Shown piece after piece: positions 1-10,900 of a stretch of DNA of 64,000 bases. The notes below the pieces were generated by a model that made no database searches, was not told where the DNA came from, and saw nothing but the letters and a program-made list of their open reading frames with translations. This stretch comes from Progne subis subis (lineage: Eukaryota; Chordata; Aves; Passeriformes; Hirundinidae): positions 62,001 to 126,000 of the forward strand of contig JAKJHU010000667.1 of assembly GCA_022316685.1 (NCBI GenBank), written 5' to 3'. Position 1 is the first letter of the stretch, and the number at the start of each line of letters is the position of its first letter. The position numbers and the translations under genes were made by a program.

Positions 1-822
1 TGGACCTAAAATCCCCCAAATTTCACATGTTTGGATACAAAATTCCCCCCCAAATCCTCCCTAGAGATCTCAAAATTCCAACTCTTGGACATGAAATCCA
101 CCAAATTCCTGCATTTGCCTCAAAATTCAAAAAATTCCCCAATAGAAACCCCAAAATTACCACATTTAGACCCCAAGAACTCCCCATACAGAGCCCAAAA
201 TTCCAAAAAAATTCCCTTGAAGGATCCCAGAATTCCTCTAAAGAGATGCTGAGATCCCGCAGACCCCCAATGACCCTTTATTGGCTTCCCCAGACCCCTG
301 TAGAGCCTCTAGAGCACCCCGAGACCACCCAAAATCCCCTAGAGGGACTCCCAGAGCCCCTAGAGACCCCCCCAGATCCCCCACAGGGACACCCAGGCCC
401 CCCTGGACCCTCTATAGATTCCCCAGAGATCCCCCATAGCGCCCTCAGACCCTCTCTGGAGACCCCTAGACCCCCCCCAAATCCCCCATAGGGACCCACA
501 GACACCCCCAGACCTCCCCGGAACTGCTAGAGGCTCCCCCAGACCCCTATAGATCCCCAATAGACCCCTCAGACCCACAAAACCCCTATAAAGACCCCCC
601 GACCCCATTTAGGGACCCCCCGAGTCCCTTTACGGACTCCTCTCGACTCTCTAGAGACGCCCCCCCCCCCCCCCCCCCCGCCCGACACCTAAAGAGCCCC
701 TAAAGCCACCCATACACCCCTTAGGGACACCTAGACCTCCCTAAATCCCCTAGAGACCCCCCAAATCCCCTAGAGAGACCCCCAGGCCCACTCAGACCCC
801 GAGAGATCCCCCATTGCCCCAC
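1..822 (-). repeat. Minisatellite intron 1 of Rab4-like copy a
   Basis: By homology with copies b, c and d this is the intron between Rab4-like exon 1 (823-832) and an exon 2 that would lie left of the window. Positions 1-250 are AT-rich, with repeated tracts containing AAATTCC. Positions 250-820 are degenerate tandem repeats of the type CCCCTAGAGACCCC, including a run of about 19 C at 661-679. No gene is seen. Confidence 0.7.
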
Positions 823-870
823 CTTAGGTCTCGCACACGCGGGAGCCCCGTCGGGGACCAGGAGCAAAGA
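823..870 (-). pseudogene. Rab4-like exon 1, copy a (exon 2 off window)
   Basis: On the - strand the exon ends GAGACCTAAG just before a GT donor (complement of 821-822). In the other copies the same place reads GAGACCTACG or GAGACCTCCG, which splices in phase to exon 2 and begins the Rab4 N-terminus E-T-Y-D-F-L-F-K. Here the Tyr codon is TAA, a stop. The codon where a Rab4 ATG would be expected is GTG. The exon 5' end was not determined. The matching exon 2 should lie roughly 100-150 bases left of position 1. Confidence 0.6.
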
Positions 871-1100
871 TGGCGGCACTCCGGGGAAGCCACTTCCGAG
901 CAGTCTGCGCATGCGCCGGAGACAACGCGCCAGCAGATAGGCGGGGCTCAATGGAGAAGAGAGCTGCGGCCAATGAAAGCGCAGGGAAGGAATGAAATGA
1001 GGCGGGCTCAGGGAAAGCGCAGGGCCCGGCAGGGGAAAGGGGCGGGGCCAAGGAAAGGGCGGGAATGAGGAGGAGAGTGGGCGTGGCCAAGGGGACCCGC
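833..1100 (-). promoter_or_regulatory. CpG-island promoter, copy a
   Basis: CpG-rich stretch with an NRF1 palindrome GCGCATGCGC at 907-916, a YY1-type AAGATGGCGGC near 868, an ETS-type CACTTCCG near 892, CCAAT (GCCAATGAA near 970) and several GC boxes (GGGGCGGGG near 1040). No TATA box. This is a housekeeping-type promoter. It is shared with 10605-10900, 33804-34090 and 42780-43076 and always lies immediately before Rab4-like exon 1. Such promoters can fire both ways; the direction given is that of the Rab4 exon. Confidence 0.7.
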
Positions 1101-1124
1101 CCTCCTCCAAGGGTTAGCTTTGCC

Positions 1125-1740
1125 CTAAAATCACCCAAAAGAGTCTGAAATCTCCGGCACCGAGACCGAGATCAGCACCAGAACCGACACCAGCACCAAG
1201 ACTGAGACCGACACCGGAACCGAGATCGGCACCGCTCTGGCCGCAGCAATAGGACCGAGACCGAGACCAAACCCGGCACCAGAAGCGGTGCAGGGACCAA
1301 GACTGACACCAAGAGCGACACTGGGACCGGCACCGGGAATGCTTTGGAACCGGCACCGGTGGCGGGAGCGCTCCAGGACTGCTCCAGGACTGCGGCCAGA
1401 ACCGAGACCGGGAGCACGCAAGGAGTGAGACCAAGAGCGGCACCGGAAACCAGCACCGAGACTGGAACTGCTCCGGGACCGAGACTGAGATTGGCACTGG
1501 GAGCACTCCGGGACCAAGACCGGCACCGGCTCCGGTACCGGGAACGCTCCGAGACAGAGTCCGAGACCGAGACTGAGACCAGGAGTAGAACGGGAAGCGG
1601 CACCGGCACCAAGAATGGCACTGCTCCGGGATCGAGATCGACACCGGGACCGGAATCAGCACCGAGAGCGCTCCGGGACTGAGACTTGAGACTGGAGGCG
1701 GCACCAGGACGGGGATCGGACCCCGAATCGCTCCGGGATT
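1125..1740. repeat. Minisatellite, GACCGG/CACCGA type
   Basis: Degenerate short-period repeat built on 6-base variants such as GACCGA, CACCGG and GAACCG. It gives long open frames on both strands that are artefacts of the repeat. Related blocks lie at 2035-2560, 9540-10590, 12500-12990, 19690-19860, 31690-32150, 34110-34690, 41600-42090, 42290-42760 and 44750-45210. Confidence 0.8.
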
Positions 1741-2560
1741 GGCTCCAGGATCGCTCCGGGACTGCCGCGTTCGCTCCGGGCAGTTTTGGCCGCACACCCG
1801 GGCGGCACTGGGAGGGAGCCCTGGGCCGGGCGGGACCGCCTCGGTTCGCGTCGTTCCGGTGCAGCCATCCCGCTCCATATGATCCCAGTTTGTATGATCC
1901 CAGTCTCTGTGGTTCTGATCCATGCGCTGCCAGCCTGTGAAATCCCAGTCCGTGTGATCCCAGTGTGTACAATCCCAGCCTACAAGGTGCCAGTCCGCAT
2001 GATCCCAGTCTGTCTGGTCCTGCATGGCACACACTCCAGGGGTGCCAGGCTCGGTGCCAGGCCCGGTTTCAGTCCCGGCCTCAGTCTCGGTCTCGGATCA
2101 GTGCCGGTCCCAGTGTCGGTACCACTGCCTGTCTTGGTCCCGGAGTGCTCTCAGTGCCAATCTCATTCTCGGTCCCAGTACCAGAGCGGTGCCAGTCTCG
2201 TTGCTGGTTCCGGTGCCGCTCTTGGTCTCAGTCTTGGTCCCAGTGCCAGTTCTGTTGCCGGTTTCAGTCTTGGTCTCAGTCTCAGTCCCGGTGCCTGTGC
2301 AGTGCCGATCTCAGTTCTGTCATTGGTTCTGGTCCTAGTGTTGGCCCGGCTCCCGGAGCAGTGTCGGTGTCGGTTCTGGTGTCGGTTCTGGTGTCAGTTC
2401 TGGTCCCAGTGTTGGTCTCAGTGCCGGTCCCAGAGCAGTGCCACTCTTGGTGCCAGGCTCAGATCCAGTGTCGGTCTGAGTCTTGGTGCTGGTGCCGGTT
2501 CTGGTGCTGATCTTGGTCTCAGTCTCTGTCTCGGTTGTGGTCGCGGAGATTTTAGGCCAG
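1740..2560. repeat. GC-rich spacer, 15-base repeat and minisatellite
   Basis: 1740-1860 is a GC-rich spacer. 1865-2030 is a 15-base repeat of the type ATGATCCCAGTCTGT. 2035-2560 returns to the short-period CAGTGCCGGTCTCGGT type. The 15-base block is open in several frames because its unit is a multiple of three, and on the - strand it reads as W-D-H-T-D repeats. Copies lie at 34815-34985, 42110-42285 and, most expanded, 20000-20400. Confidence 0.75.
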
Positions 2561-2890
2561 TTTGTGTGATTTTAGGCAAAACTGGGGACGCTTAGGGGGG
2601 ATTTTAGGCACCTTTGATTGATTTTTGGCCAAATCTGGTGGGGTATAGTCCAATTTGGGTGATTTTTGCATAAGCAAGACAGTTTTACAGTGGATTTTAG
2701 ATAATTTTAGATGAATTGAAGCCTATTTGCTTGGGGTTTAGACCCATTTGGGTGATTTTAGCCCAGATCTGGTGGGTTTTACAGGGGACTTTCGGTCTCT
2801 TTGGGTGATTTTAAGCCAAACCAGGTATTTTCAGGGTGGATTTTACGACCTTTGGTGAGATTGAAGTGTGATTTGAGGGCATTTTTGCGT
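2560..2890. repeat. Degenerate tandem repeat, TTTTAGGC type
   Basis: Imperfect units of roughly 60-80 bases carrying GGTGATTTTAGGC and AATCTGGTGGGTTT. The same family fills 8825-9540, 35240-36010 and 41190-41600. No gene is seen. Confidence 0.65.
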
Positions 2891-5800
2891 GGGTTTTTGT
2901 GAAAAGAGCATATTATATGGCTCTACGCAAGATATTTACTATATGTATTATGTTTTATTGATTAGTAATGTTGTATTAATATTTTGATAGTATGGTAAAT
3001 GTAGTTTTTTTAGTTAAAATGTAGTTTTTATATACCAACCACAGGAAATGTAAATCTTTCAGAGAAAAAAAAAATATGACTTCCTTATCAGAAGAGACCA
3101 ACTTCTCCTGCCTTGCTCAGACCCAAAAAGACACCACAGAGATTAAGGGGAAAAAAGTGACACTAACCAGAGAGAATTCTTTGTTTGAATGGAATTTATG
3201 CATCAAGTATGAAATGTATGAATATTCAACAGGCTATTGCTTTTAGGAGATATTCCTTTGTTAACGGGCTCCTTCTTCAGAGCTTTTTGCTCAGGAAGGC
3301 ACCCAGACATCTGTTACTTTGTTTTTATTGTCTCCAATTGTCCTAAACCAAATTGTTCAATTTCTTTATTACCCTAATTCGATTTTTATAACCATTTTTA
3401 TTACTATTGAACTTTTAAAATTTTAAAACAAGTGATTGGCGTTTTTCACAACCCTGACCTCAACTCCAGCCCCAGTTCCAGACCCTTCCTAAAGCCGCAG
3501 CCCTAAACCCAAGGCCACGTTTAACGCTGACCTTACACCCAGCCCCGATTCCATGAATGTGCCTCCTGAGGGGAACTTTGGGCCGTGAGTTGAGCTCAGG
3601 GACCTTGAGCTGAGGCTCAGGTGACACCATTGTCCAGTGATCCCAGGGCTAGGGAGAAGGAAGCAAGGCTGAGGGAGAAGAATGAATGCAAAAAGCCAAG
3701 CACAGAGCTGTGCTGAGAATCGTCCCTGGATTTTTCTACTTAATCTCTCTGCCACTCTCTTGTTTCCCCCCCACGCTTTTTCGGGGCTCTCCGACTATCA
3801 CAGATCTTATGAGGCCCAGGGAGGATCACTCTCCCTCTTATCACTCTTCCTCTCCGTCCTCTTCCCTTAAATGTGGGGGGTCGGATGGTCCCTGTGTCCC
3901 TCCATTCATTGGGGTGACCTCCTGAGAATCCCCTGGCGTGAGAGGGACAGAGGCACCGGGTGCTCTCCGTCCTCCTCAGCTTCCTGAGGGGGGCCAGGTT
4001 CATCTCCATCCTCCACTCTGGGGCTCAGCTCATGTCTGTCCTCCTCGTCCGCAGTGGATGGGGGCTGGGTCGTTTCTGTTCGTGCTGTCCTTGGCCATGG
4101 GCTGGAGGAGGTCTCTGGAGCGGAGTTTCTGGTGGGGTCTCCACACCTTTGTTTTTGCTCTTGGCCAGGATCAAGGTCTATGGTGGGGATGAGGGGATCA
4201 GCTCATCTCTGCCCTCCTCTCCTCGCTGCTGCTCCTCCGCTATGGAAGGGGCGGGTGGTGTGTGTCCTCATTTTCTGTGGGAATTTGGGGCATCAGCTCA
4301 TGTCTGTCCTTGTCCCCGCAGTGAATGGGGCTGGGCTGTCTCCATTTGTGCTTCCCTTAGTGTGGGCTGGAGGTGCTCTCTGTGCAGCGGAGTTTCTGCC
4401 AGCGCAGCAGTCAGCACCCGAGAGAATGGGAGACGCGGCCGGCGCTGCCGGCACCCGGGACTGCGGGACATCACATCCTGCCAGCTTTCAGGGGAATGGC
4501 TTAAATCATGGAGCGTGACAACTTCCCCGGACATGCTTTGTGAAACAGAAGGTTTAATAAAGGAAAATAGTAAACATAAACAGAAAAATAAAATGCAGGT
4601 CGAACACAGTGCAGAGACCATCCTGACACTGTTACGGCAGTCCCAAAAAAGCTCTTTGGTTCTTTTGTGTAATCCCTTTAGTACTGAATAGTCTAGGTGG
4701 GTTCCACTGGCAAATTGCCAGTAAGGAAAGGTACAAACTTTGAAGGACAGTGATAAGGTCCAACAGGTGCTTCTCTCTTGGCATTGAGCCAATTACAAAG
4801 AGAAATACACAGAACTTTCTAGTTTGGTTTCCTTTTATGTTTCAGGTCAACTGAACCCCTTTTCCTTCTACAGAAATGCTGACGCGGGAGTGGGGGGTGC
4901 ATGACTCCAAGAGGGGACCCTGACAATATCCCAAAATGCTGCTGCTGCCCCGCACCATGTGGCCTCAGGCAGAGCCGAGTGGGGCGGGTGGTCGGGGCCG
5001 GGGAGACCCTTCCTAGCGGCGTGCCCCCTCTCAGCCCAGCCTCTGCGAAAGCGCAGCAGCAGCGACAGAGACGGCGAGAGAGGGGAGCGTGCGAAGCCTC
5101 AGGCAACTACAAAGCACAACAGAAGCGGCACCGCGTTCCCTGCCTCCCCCAGCACAGCAAAATTCACCCGGTAAAGCGTGGCCAACATCTTGTAAGCTGG
5201 GAAAGCCCTACCAGCCACTGCCACCGCTCCTACAACAGCCCCAACTCCCGTCTGCTGCGGGCCCTCGTACGCTGAGACTGTACTAGAGAAAAACCTAACT
5301 ACACGTGATACGGAGGATGTTTATGGATATAAAAATACAAGATTTTAGAAGCAGCTTTTGGTGATTTTGTAGAAGTAGAGAAACAGCTTGTACTGAGAAC
5401 ACATAGAAGATTCGCTGTTAAGCCTGGTTGTTAGGTAGTTACTGAGTAGAAGTCATACAGGTAAGATGTATAATGTTGGAACTCAGCAAAGCGGGACCTA
5501 GGGATTTGTCACAAATAGACAAAGCAGAACTTTGTGGCTTGAATCCAGCAAAATCAAGCTCCTAATTTCTGGCAAGAGCAAAGTGACCTGAAAAAGAGCC
5601 AAACCTCCACTGTGCCTGCCCAGAAGCGAAGATCAACCTGAGGAAGACATCGGCCTTCCTCCCAAGAGCCCAGCTCAGGAGCACCAGGAGCTGTGACAGC
5701 TAATTAGAATACAAAGCGAGAGAAGGCGGGGAATGGGGGGGTGGGGAGGTGTGGGTTTGTGGGATCAATGTGTATTTAAACCTGGACCTTGCTCTGACCA

Positions 5801-6770
5801 GGTACGCACGCTTTGGAGGAGACATCCCCCCGTGTGTCCCAGCTGGACAGAAAACATACCTGCTGTACAATTTCTAATTGTAAAGTCCTTATTGTACGCT
5901 TCCCACGAGTAACCCCATCCTGAGGGGCCCCGAGCAGCGCCGCGCCCCCCACACCGGGCCCGGAGAGCAGAGCACGGGCAGGATGGCCGCGGGGAGCGGC
6001 GGGCGTCCCTCCCAGCCACGCTGCCACAGCCCACTGCCCGTGGGAATGCAGATGATCAACAGGCAGAAAAACACAGAAAGGACTCACCACAGAATTATGT
6101 TTTCAACAATCGGACACAACAAATAGTCACCGTTAAAACAAATATCTGTTCTAATACTGTTTTTAAATACTCTCAACAGTTTAGTCCTAACTGTAGTAAA
6201 CTCTCTTCTTTGCAGGTGTGCATTGAAGTTACAATATAATGCAATGTGATATTTAAAAATGTGATTTAATTTGACAATTTTTTCTGCATAAAACTCATCA
6301 TCATTTCCATGCTGTTTTTACCCTCCAAAGAAAAAGGCAAGCACCAGGATATTTATTTTTCTCTTCCAAAAATCCTACCATTTCAGTTACAGCATTTCAA
6401 CAGAGCATTTTCATGCAAAAAATTACTAACAGCCACCTTTCAGATGTCACTCATGCCAACTCCTCTTAAAATCAACAGCAATTTTCTAAAACTAAAAGCA
6501 AGTCACTTGGACTAACTGATTTGGCTAACAGGAGTTAAACCTTCTTTCCTCTCAGATAAACATGAAAAGCCTCATCCAGAAGAGGCTCTTCAAGCCCTCA
6601 CTGTGATAAAGAGGCCCTTCAGCAGCAGCAGACCCTGAGTGATGGTAAAACATATGGGCAGTTTAAAGTTTCACCTGATTCCTTTTGCTCCAAAACACAC
6701 ATTTTGTTCCTGTTCTAATTGTTCAACAAAGAAAGGTGAAAAGGTGTGGGGTGGGTGTACACCCACTTCA
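2890..6770. repeat. Single-copy block C, forward copy
   Basis: AT-rich, non-repetitive DNA, duplicated inverted at 37310-41190. It contains a CpG-rich part (4890-5290) with a CAG-repeat-like stretch, a second CpG-rich part (5900-6060) preceded by a TATTTAAA sequence near 5772, and units around 4040-4440 related to 18590-18850. Open frames of 243 codons (3960-4691, + strand) and 164 codons (4792-4298, - strand) are kept in both copies but overlap each other, and I recognise neither. No convincing gene model. Confidence 0.6.
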
Positions 6771-6774
6771 GAGA

Positions 6775-7975
6775 TGATGAACATGCTGAGTGCAACTGGG
6801 ATATACTGGGAGGGTCTGGAACCATACTGGGGGGGACTGGAACAACACTGGGAACAGCTGGGACCATGCTGGGAATGACTGGGACCAAGCTACAGGAAAC
6901 TGGGAGTGACTGGATCTACACTGAGGGCAACTGGGCGTGACTGGGACCATGCTGAGAGGGACTGGGACTATTCCAGGGGAAACTGGGATCATACTGGCAG
7001 GAACTGGGAACAAGTGGAACTATGCTGGGGCAACTGGGATCATACTGGGATAACCATGGGAACAGCTGGGTCCATGCTGGGGAGAACTGGGATCAAACTA
7101 AGGGTGATGGGAATCATACTGGGATTCAATACAAGTTTTTGTGAGCAACTGGAATCATGATGAGAGCACCTGGGATGAGGTGGGAGTGACTGGGAGCATG
7201 CTGGCTGTGACTGGGATATACTGGGAGAGACAAGGAGCAACTGGGATTATACTGGAGGCTACTGGGGTCATGCTGGCATTGAAATGGAGCAACTGGGATC
7301 ACACTGGGAGCCACTGGCATTAGACTGCGAGTGACTGGGAGTGACTGGAATTAGGCTGCAAGTGACTGGCATCATATTGAGAGTAACTACAATCATACTG
7401 GGATTAGAGTGGGTGTCAATGGACTCTGACTGGGGGTTACTTGGAGATATCAGGCCCATGGTGGTAGCCAAGTGGGGACATACGGGGAGGAACTAGGAGC
7501 AGCTGGGATAAAACTGGGGACAAGTGAACCAAACTGAGGTAACTGGGAGTGCCTGGGAATGACTATGAGAATGTCCAGGGACACTGGGATATACTGGGAG
7601 TTTCTGAGATCATAGGGGTAGTGACTGGGATGAAACTGGGAGAGACTGGCTATGTGCTGGGGGAAACTGGGACCATGCTAGGGACATTGTGAACAAGTGG
7701 GAGTGCCTAGGGCCCTGCTGGGAGAGACTGGGATCTACTGGGAGTGCCTAGGACTATGCTAGGGGCAACTGGGAGAACTGGGAACACACTGGACGAATGT
7801 GGGAGTACCTGAGAGCAACTGGGACTGTGCTGGGAGTAAGTGAAATCACAATATGGAATGACAAGGAATGACAAGGAATGAGAGGAAGTGACCAGGCCCA
7901 TACTGGGAGTGACCGGGCTCATATTGGGAGTGCCGAGGAAAGTCGAACCACACAGCAGGGGTAACTGGGCACATA
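6775..7975. repeat. Minisatellite, ACTGGGATCATACTGGGAG type
   Basis: Degenerate tandem units of about 20-25 bases ending in ACTGGGA. The same family, in either orientation, lies at 13560-14830, 19320-19690, 30840-31110, 36300-37310 and 45780-46010. Array length differs strongly between otherwise matching arms (about 1.3 kb at 13560 against 0.25 kb at 30840 and 45780). Confidence 0.85.
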
Positions 7976-7979
7976 CTGG

Positions 7980-8580
7980 GAGCAGCCACTTCCAGCACCA
8001 AGACCCCCAAACCCCTTTCCCAGCCATCCCACCCCTCCAGCCCCAGCAGCCCCTGCCGGGATCCCGGCAATCCCAGGGCTCCCCCCTTCTCGGGCTCCCT
8101 GCTTTGTGCTTCTGGGGCTCTCCTTTCTCCAGGGTCCCCTTTAGGGAAGCTGTGGCTCTCCCGGGGCTCCCCAAACCCGGTGTCCCCCCACCAGTCTCAG
8201 AGCTCAGAAGGCCCGGCCCGGGAAGCCCAACCGCATCCCCTTGTCCCCCACCATGCTCTGCTGCCAACAGGACCCCCCAAAAACACATCCCGGGGAGCTC
8301 ATGATGTCCTCTCGAGGGCCATCTGCGGATCAGCTTTGGATCCCTGCAAGGTCTAAATATCCCCCTCCAAAAACCCGAAGCCCAGGGACCCTGCCACGGG
8401 ATATTTGGGGACAGCTCCCCCTCCCCGGGCACCTGCGGAATGGCGGACAATGCTCCCGAGTGTGCTGCGGGTTCAGGGAGCACTGGAGCCGCCCGATTCC
8501 TCCTGTCCTGTTCTCCTCCTGCTGCTGCTCCGCCTCTTCCTCCCCCATCTCCTCCTGCCCCGTTCTGAACAACGAACGGT
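7980..8580 (-). other. Segment D: possible upstream zinc-finger leader exon
   Basis: Non-repetitive GC-rich DNA directly next to a GC-box array (8580-8820). The inner part, 7980-8400, is homologous in inverted orientation to 18850-19320. Both copies sit between a CpG-rich promoter-like sequence and an ACTGGGA minisatellite. From memory, similar DNA lies in the 5' untranslated parts of passerine zinc-finger genes, but I cannot show this here. The right arm of inverted repeat 1 lacks it: at 36306 the sequence jumps from the end of the GC-box side straight to the minisatellite. No convincing coding frame. Confidence 0.4.
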
Positions 8581-8820
8581 GAGGGCGGGGTCAAGGAAAG
8601 GGCGGGAACAGTGAGGGGAAAGGGGCGGGGTCAAGGAAAGGGCGGGAACTGTGAGGGAAAGGGGCGGGGTCAAGGAAAGGGCGGGAACTGTGAGGGGAAA
8701 GGGGCGGGGTCAAGGAAAGGGCGGGAACTGTGAGGGGAAAGGGGCGGGGTCAAGGAAAGGGCAGGAACTCTGAGGGGAAAGGGGCGGGGTCAAGGAAAGG
8801 GCGGGAACTCTGAGGGGAAA
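8580..8820. repeat. Tandem GC-box array, 40-base unit
   Basis: About six near-identical 40-base units, each with GGGGCGGGGTCAAGG and AAAGGGCGGGAACT. The unit closely matches the promoter sequence at 1030-1066 (AAAGGGGCGGGGCCAAGG), so it seems to be an amplified piece of the Rab4-type promoter. Each unit holds a consensus Sp1/KLF site. The inverted counterpart is 36035-36275. Confidence 0.85.
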
Positions 8821-8824
8821 AAAG

Positions 8825-9540
8825 TGCGGCCAAGGCAACACATGGTCTTAAAAGGGCCCATTTTAGCTAAGAATCACACAAAAGGGTCTAAAAAATTACC
8901 CAGAGGGGCTGAAAATCCACCCTAAACCCAACCAGGTTTGGCTTCAAATCACCCAAAGAGCCTTGCAATCCCCACAAAGTAGACTTCAATAACAGAGGGG
9001 CCTAAAATCCACCCTAAATCCATGATCTGGCCTAAAATCATCCAAATAGTGTTAAAATCATACAAAGGAGTCTAAAATCCAACCAAGGAGGTGTAAAATT
9101 GTCCAAACTGGTTGAAAACCCACGCAGAAATGCCCTCAAATCACCCTTAAATCTCACCCAAGGGCATAAAATCCACTCTGAAAATACCTGGTTTGGCTTA
9201 AAATCACGCAAAGGGACCTGATGTCCACTGTAAAACCCACCAGATTTGGCCTAAAATCACCCAAATGGGTCTAAACCCCAACCAAATAGGCCTCAATTTA
9301 TCTAAAAGGATCCAAAATCCACCCTAAAACTGCCCAGCTTATCTAAAAATCACCCAAATAGGACTATAGCCCCACCAGATTTGGCCTAAAATCAACTAAA
9401 TGGGACTAAAGTAATCAAAAATTACCTAAAATCCACCCTAAAACCCACCAGGCTTCACCAAAAATCAATCATCCAAAGATTGCTGAAATCCCCCCTAATC
9501 GTCCCCAGTTTTGCCTAAAATTACCCAAAGTGGCCTAAAA
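8825..9540. repeat. Degenerate tandem repeat, GCCTAAAATC type
   Basis: Imperfect units with GGCCTAAAATCACCCAAA, the reverse complement of the family at 2560-2890. No gene is seen. Confidence 0.7.
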
Positions 9541-10590
9541 TCTGTGACTGAGACCAAGAACGAGACTCAGACCAAGATCAGCACCAGAACCGGCACCAGC
9601 ACCAAGACTGAGACTGACACCGGATCTGAGCCTGGCACCAAGAGCGGCGCTGCTCTGGGACGGGCACTGAGACCAACACTGGGACCAGAACTGACATCAG
9701 AACCGACACCGAACTGCTCCGGGAGCCGGGCCAGCACTAGGACCAGAACCAACAACAGAACTAAGACCGGCACTGCACAGGCACCGGGACTGAGACCGAT
9801 ACCAAGACTGAAACCGGCAACAGAACTGGCACTGGGACCAAGACTGAGACCAAGACCAGCACTGGAACCAGCACCGAGACTGGCACAGCTCTGGTACTGG
9901 GACCGAGAATGAGATTGGCACTGGGAGCACTCCAGGACCAAGACAGGCAGTGGTCCCCAGAGTGAACGCGGCGGTCCCGGAGCGATCCTGGAGCCAATCC
10001 CGGAGCGATTCGGGGTCCAATCCCTGTCCCGGTGCCTCCAGTCTCAAGTCTCAGTCCCGGAGCGCTCCCGGTGCTCATTCCAGTCGCGGTGTCGATCTCG
10101 ATCCCGGAGCGGTGCCATTCTTGGTGCCGGTGCCGGTTCCCGTTCTACTCCTGGTCTCAGTCTCAGTCTCGGACTCTGTCTTGGAGCGTTCCCGGTACCA
10201 GAGCCGGTGCCGGTCTTGGTCCCGGAGTGCTCCCAGTGCCAATCTCAGTCTCGGGGCCGGAGCAGTTCCAGTCTCGGTGCTGGTTTCCGGTGCCGCTCTT
10301 GGTCTCAGTCCTGGCGTGCTCCCGGTCTCAGTTCTGGCCACAGTCCTGGAGCAGTCCTGGAGCGCTCCCGCCGCCGGTGCCGGTTCCAAAGCATTCCCGG
10401 TGCCGGTCCCAGTGTCGCTCTTGGTGTCACTCTTGGTCCCTGCACCACTTCTGGTGCCAGGTTTGGTCTCGTTCTCGGTCCCAGTGCCAGTGCCAGAGCG
10501 GTGCCGATCTCGGTTCCGGTGTTGGTCTCGGTCTTGGTGCTGGTGTCGGTTCTGGTGCTGATCTCGGTCTCGGTGCCGGAGATTTCAGAC
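9540..10590. repeat. Minisatellite, GACCGAG/GTGCCGGT type
   Basis: Short-period repeat that changes orientation near 9960: GACCGAGAC-like to the left and GTGCCGGTCTCGGT-like to the right. The two halves meet at a short GC-rich spacer (9950-10030). Long open frames here are repeat artefacts. Confidence 0.75.
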
Positions 10591-10604
10591 CCTTTTGGGT
10601 GATT

Positions 10605-10900
10605 TTAGGGCAAAGCGAGCCCTTGTAGGAGGGCGCGTCCCCTTGGCCACGCCCCCTCTCCTCCTCGTTCCCGCCCTTTCCTTGGCCCCGCCCCTTTCCC
10701 CTGCCGGGCCCTGCGCTTTCCCTGAGCCCGCCTCATTTCATTCCTTCCCTGCGCTTTCATTGGCCGCAGCTCTCTTCTCCCTTGAGCCCCGCCTATCTGC
10801 TGGCGCGTTGTCTCCGGCGCATGCGCAGACTGCTCGGAAGTTGCTTCCCCGGAGTGCCGCCATCTTTGCTCCTGGTCCCCGACGGTGCTCCCGCGTGTGT
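10605..10900 (+). promoter_or_regulatory. CpG-island promoter, copy b
   Basis: Reverse-complement copy of 833-1100 with GC boxes (10650-10700), CCAAT on the opposite strand (CATTGGCCG near 10760), an intact NRF1 palindrome GCGCATGCGC near 10818, an ETS-type CGGAAG near 10836 and the YY1-type core GCCGCCATCTT near 10857. It leads into Rab4-like exon 1 at 10901 and, 4 kb on, zinc-finger gene 1 on the same strand. Confidence 0.75.

Noticed and set aside
1114..2034. Long open frames (up to 306 codons) rich in Ser, Arg, Val, Trp and Asp
   Set aside because: They lie wholly in 6- and 15-base minisatellites or promoter DNA, overlap equally long frames on the other strand, and recur wherever those repeats do (34983-33919, 41560-42778, 9511-10628).
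8580..8820. CRISPR-like array
   Set aside because: Units are contiguous 40-base tandem repeats without unique spacers, and the context is a vertebrate genome.
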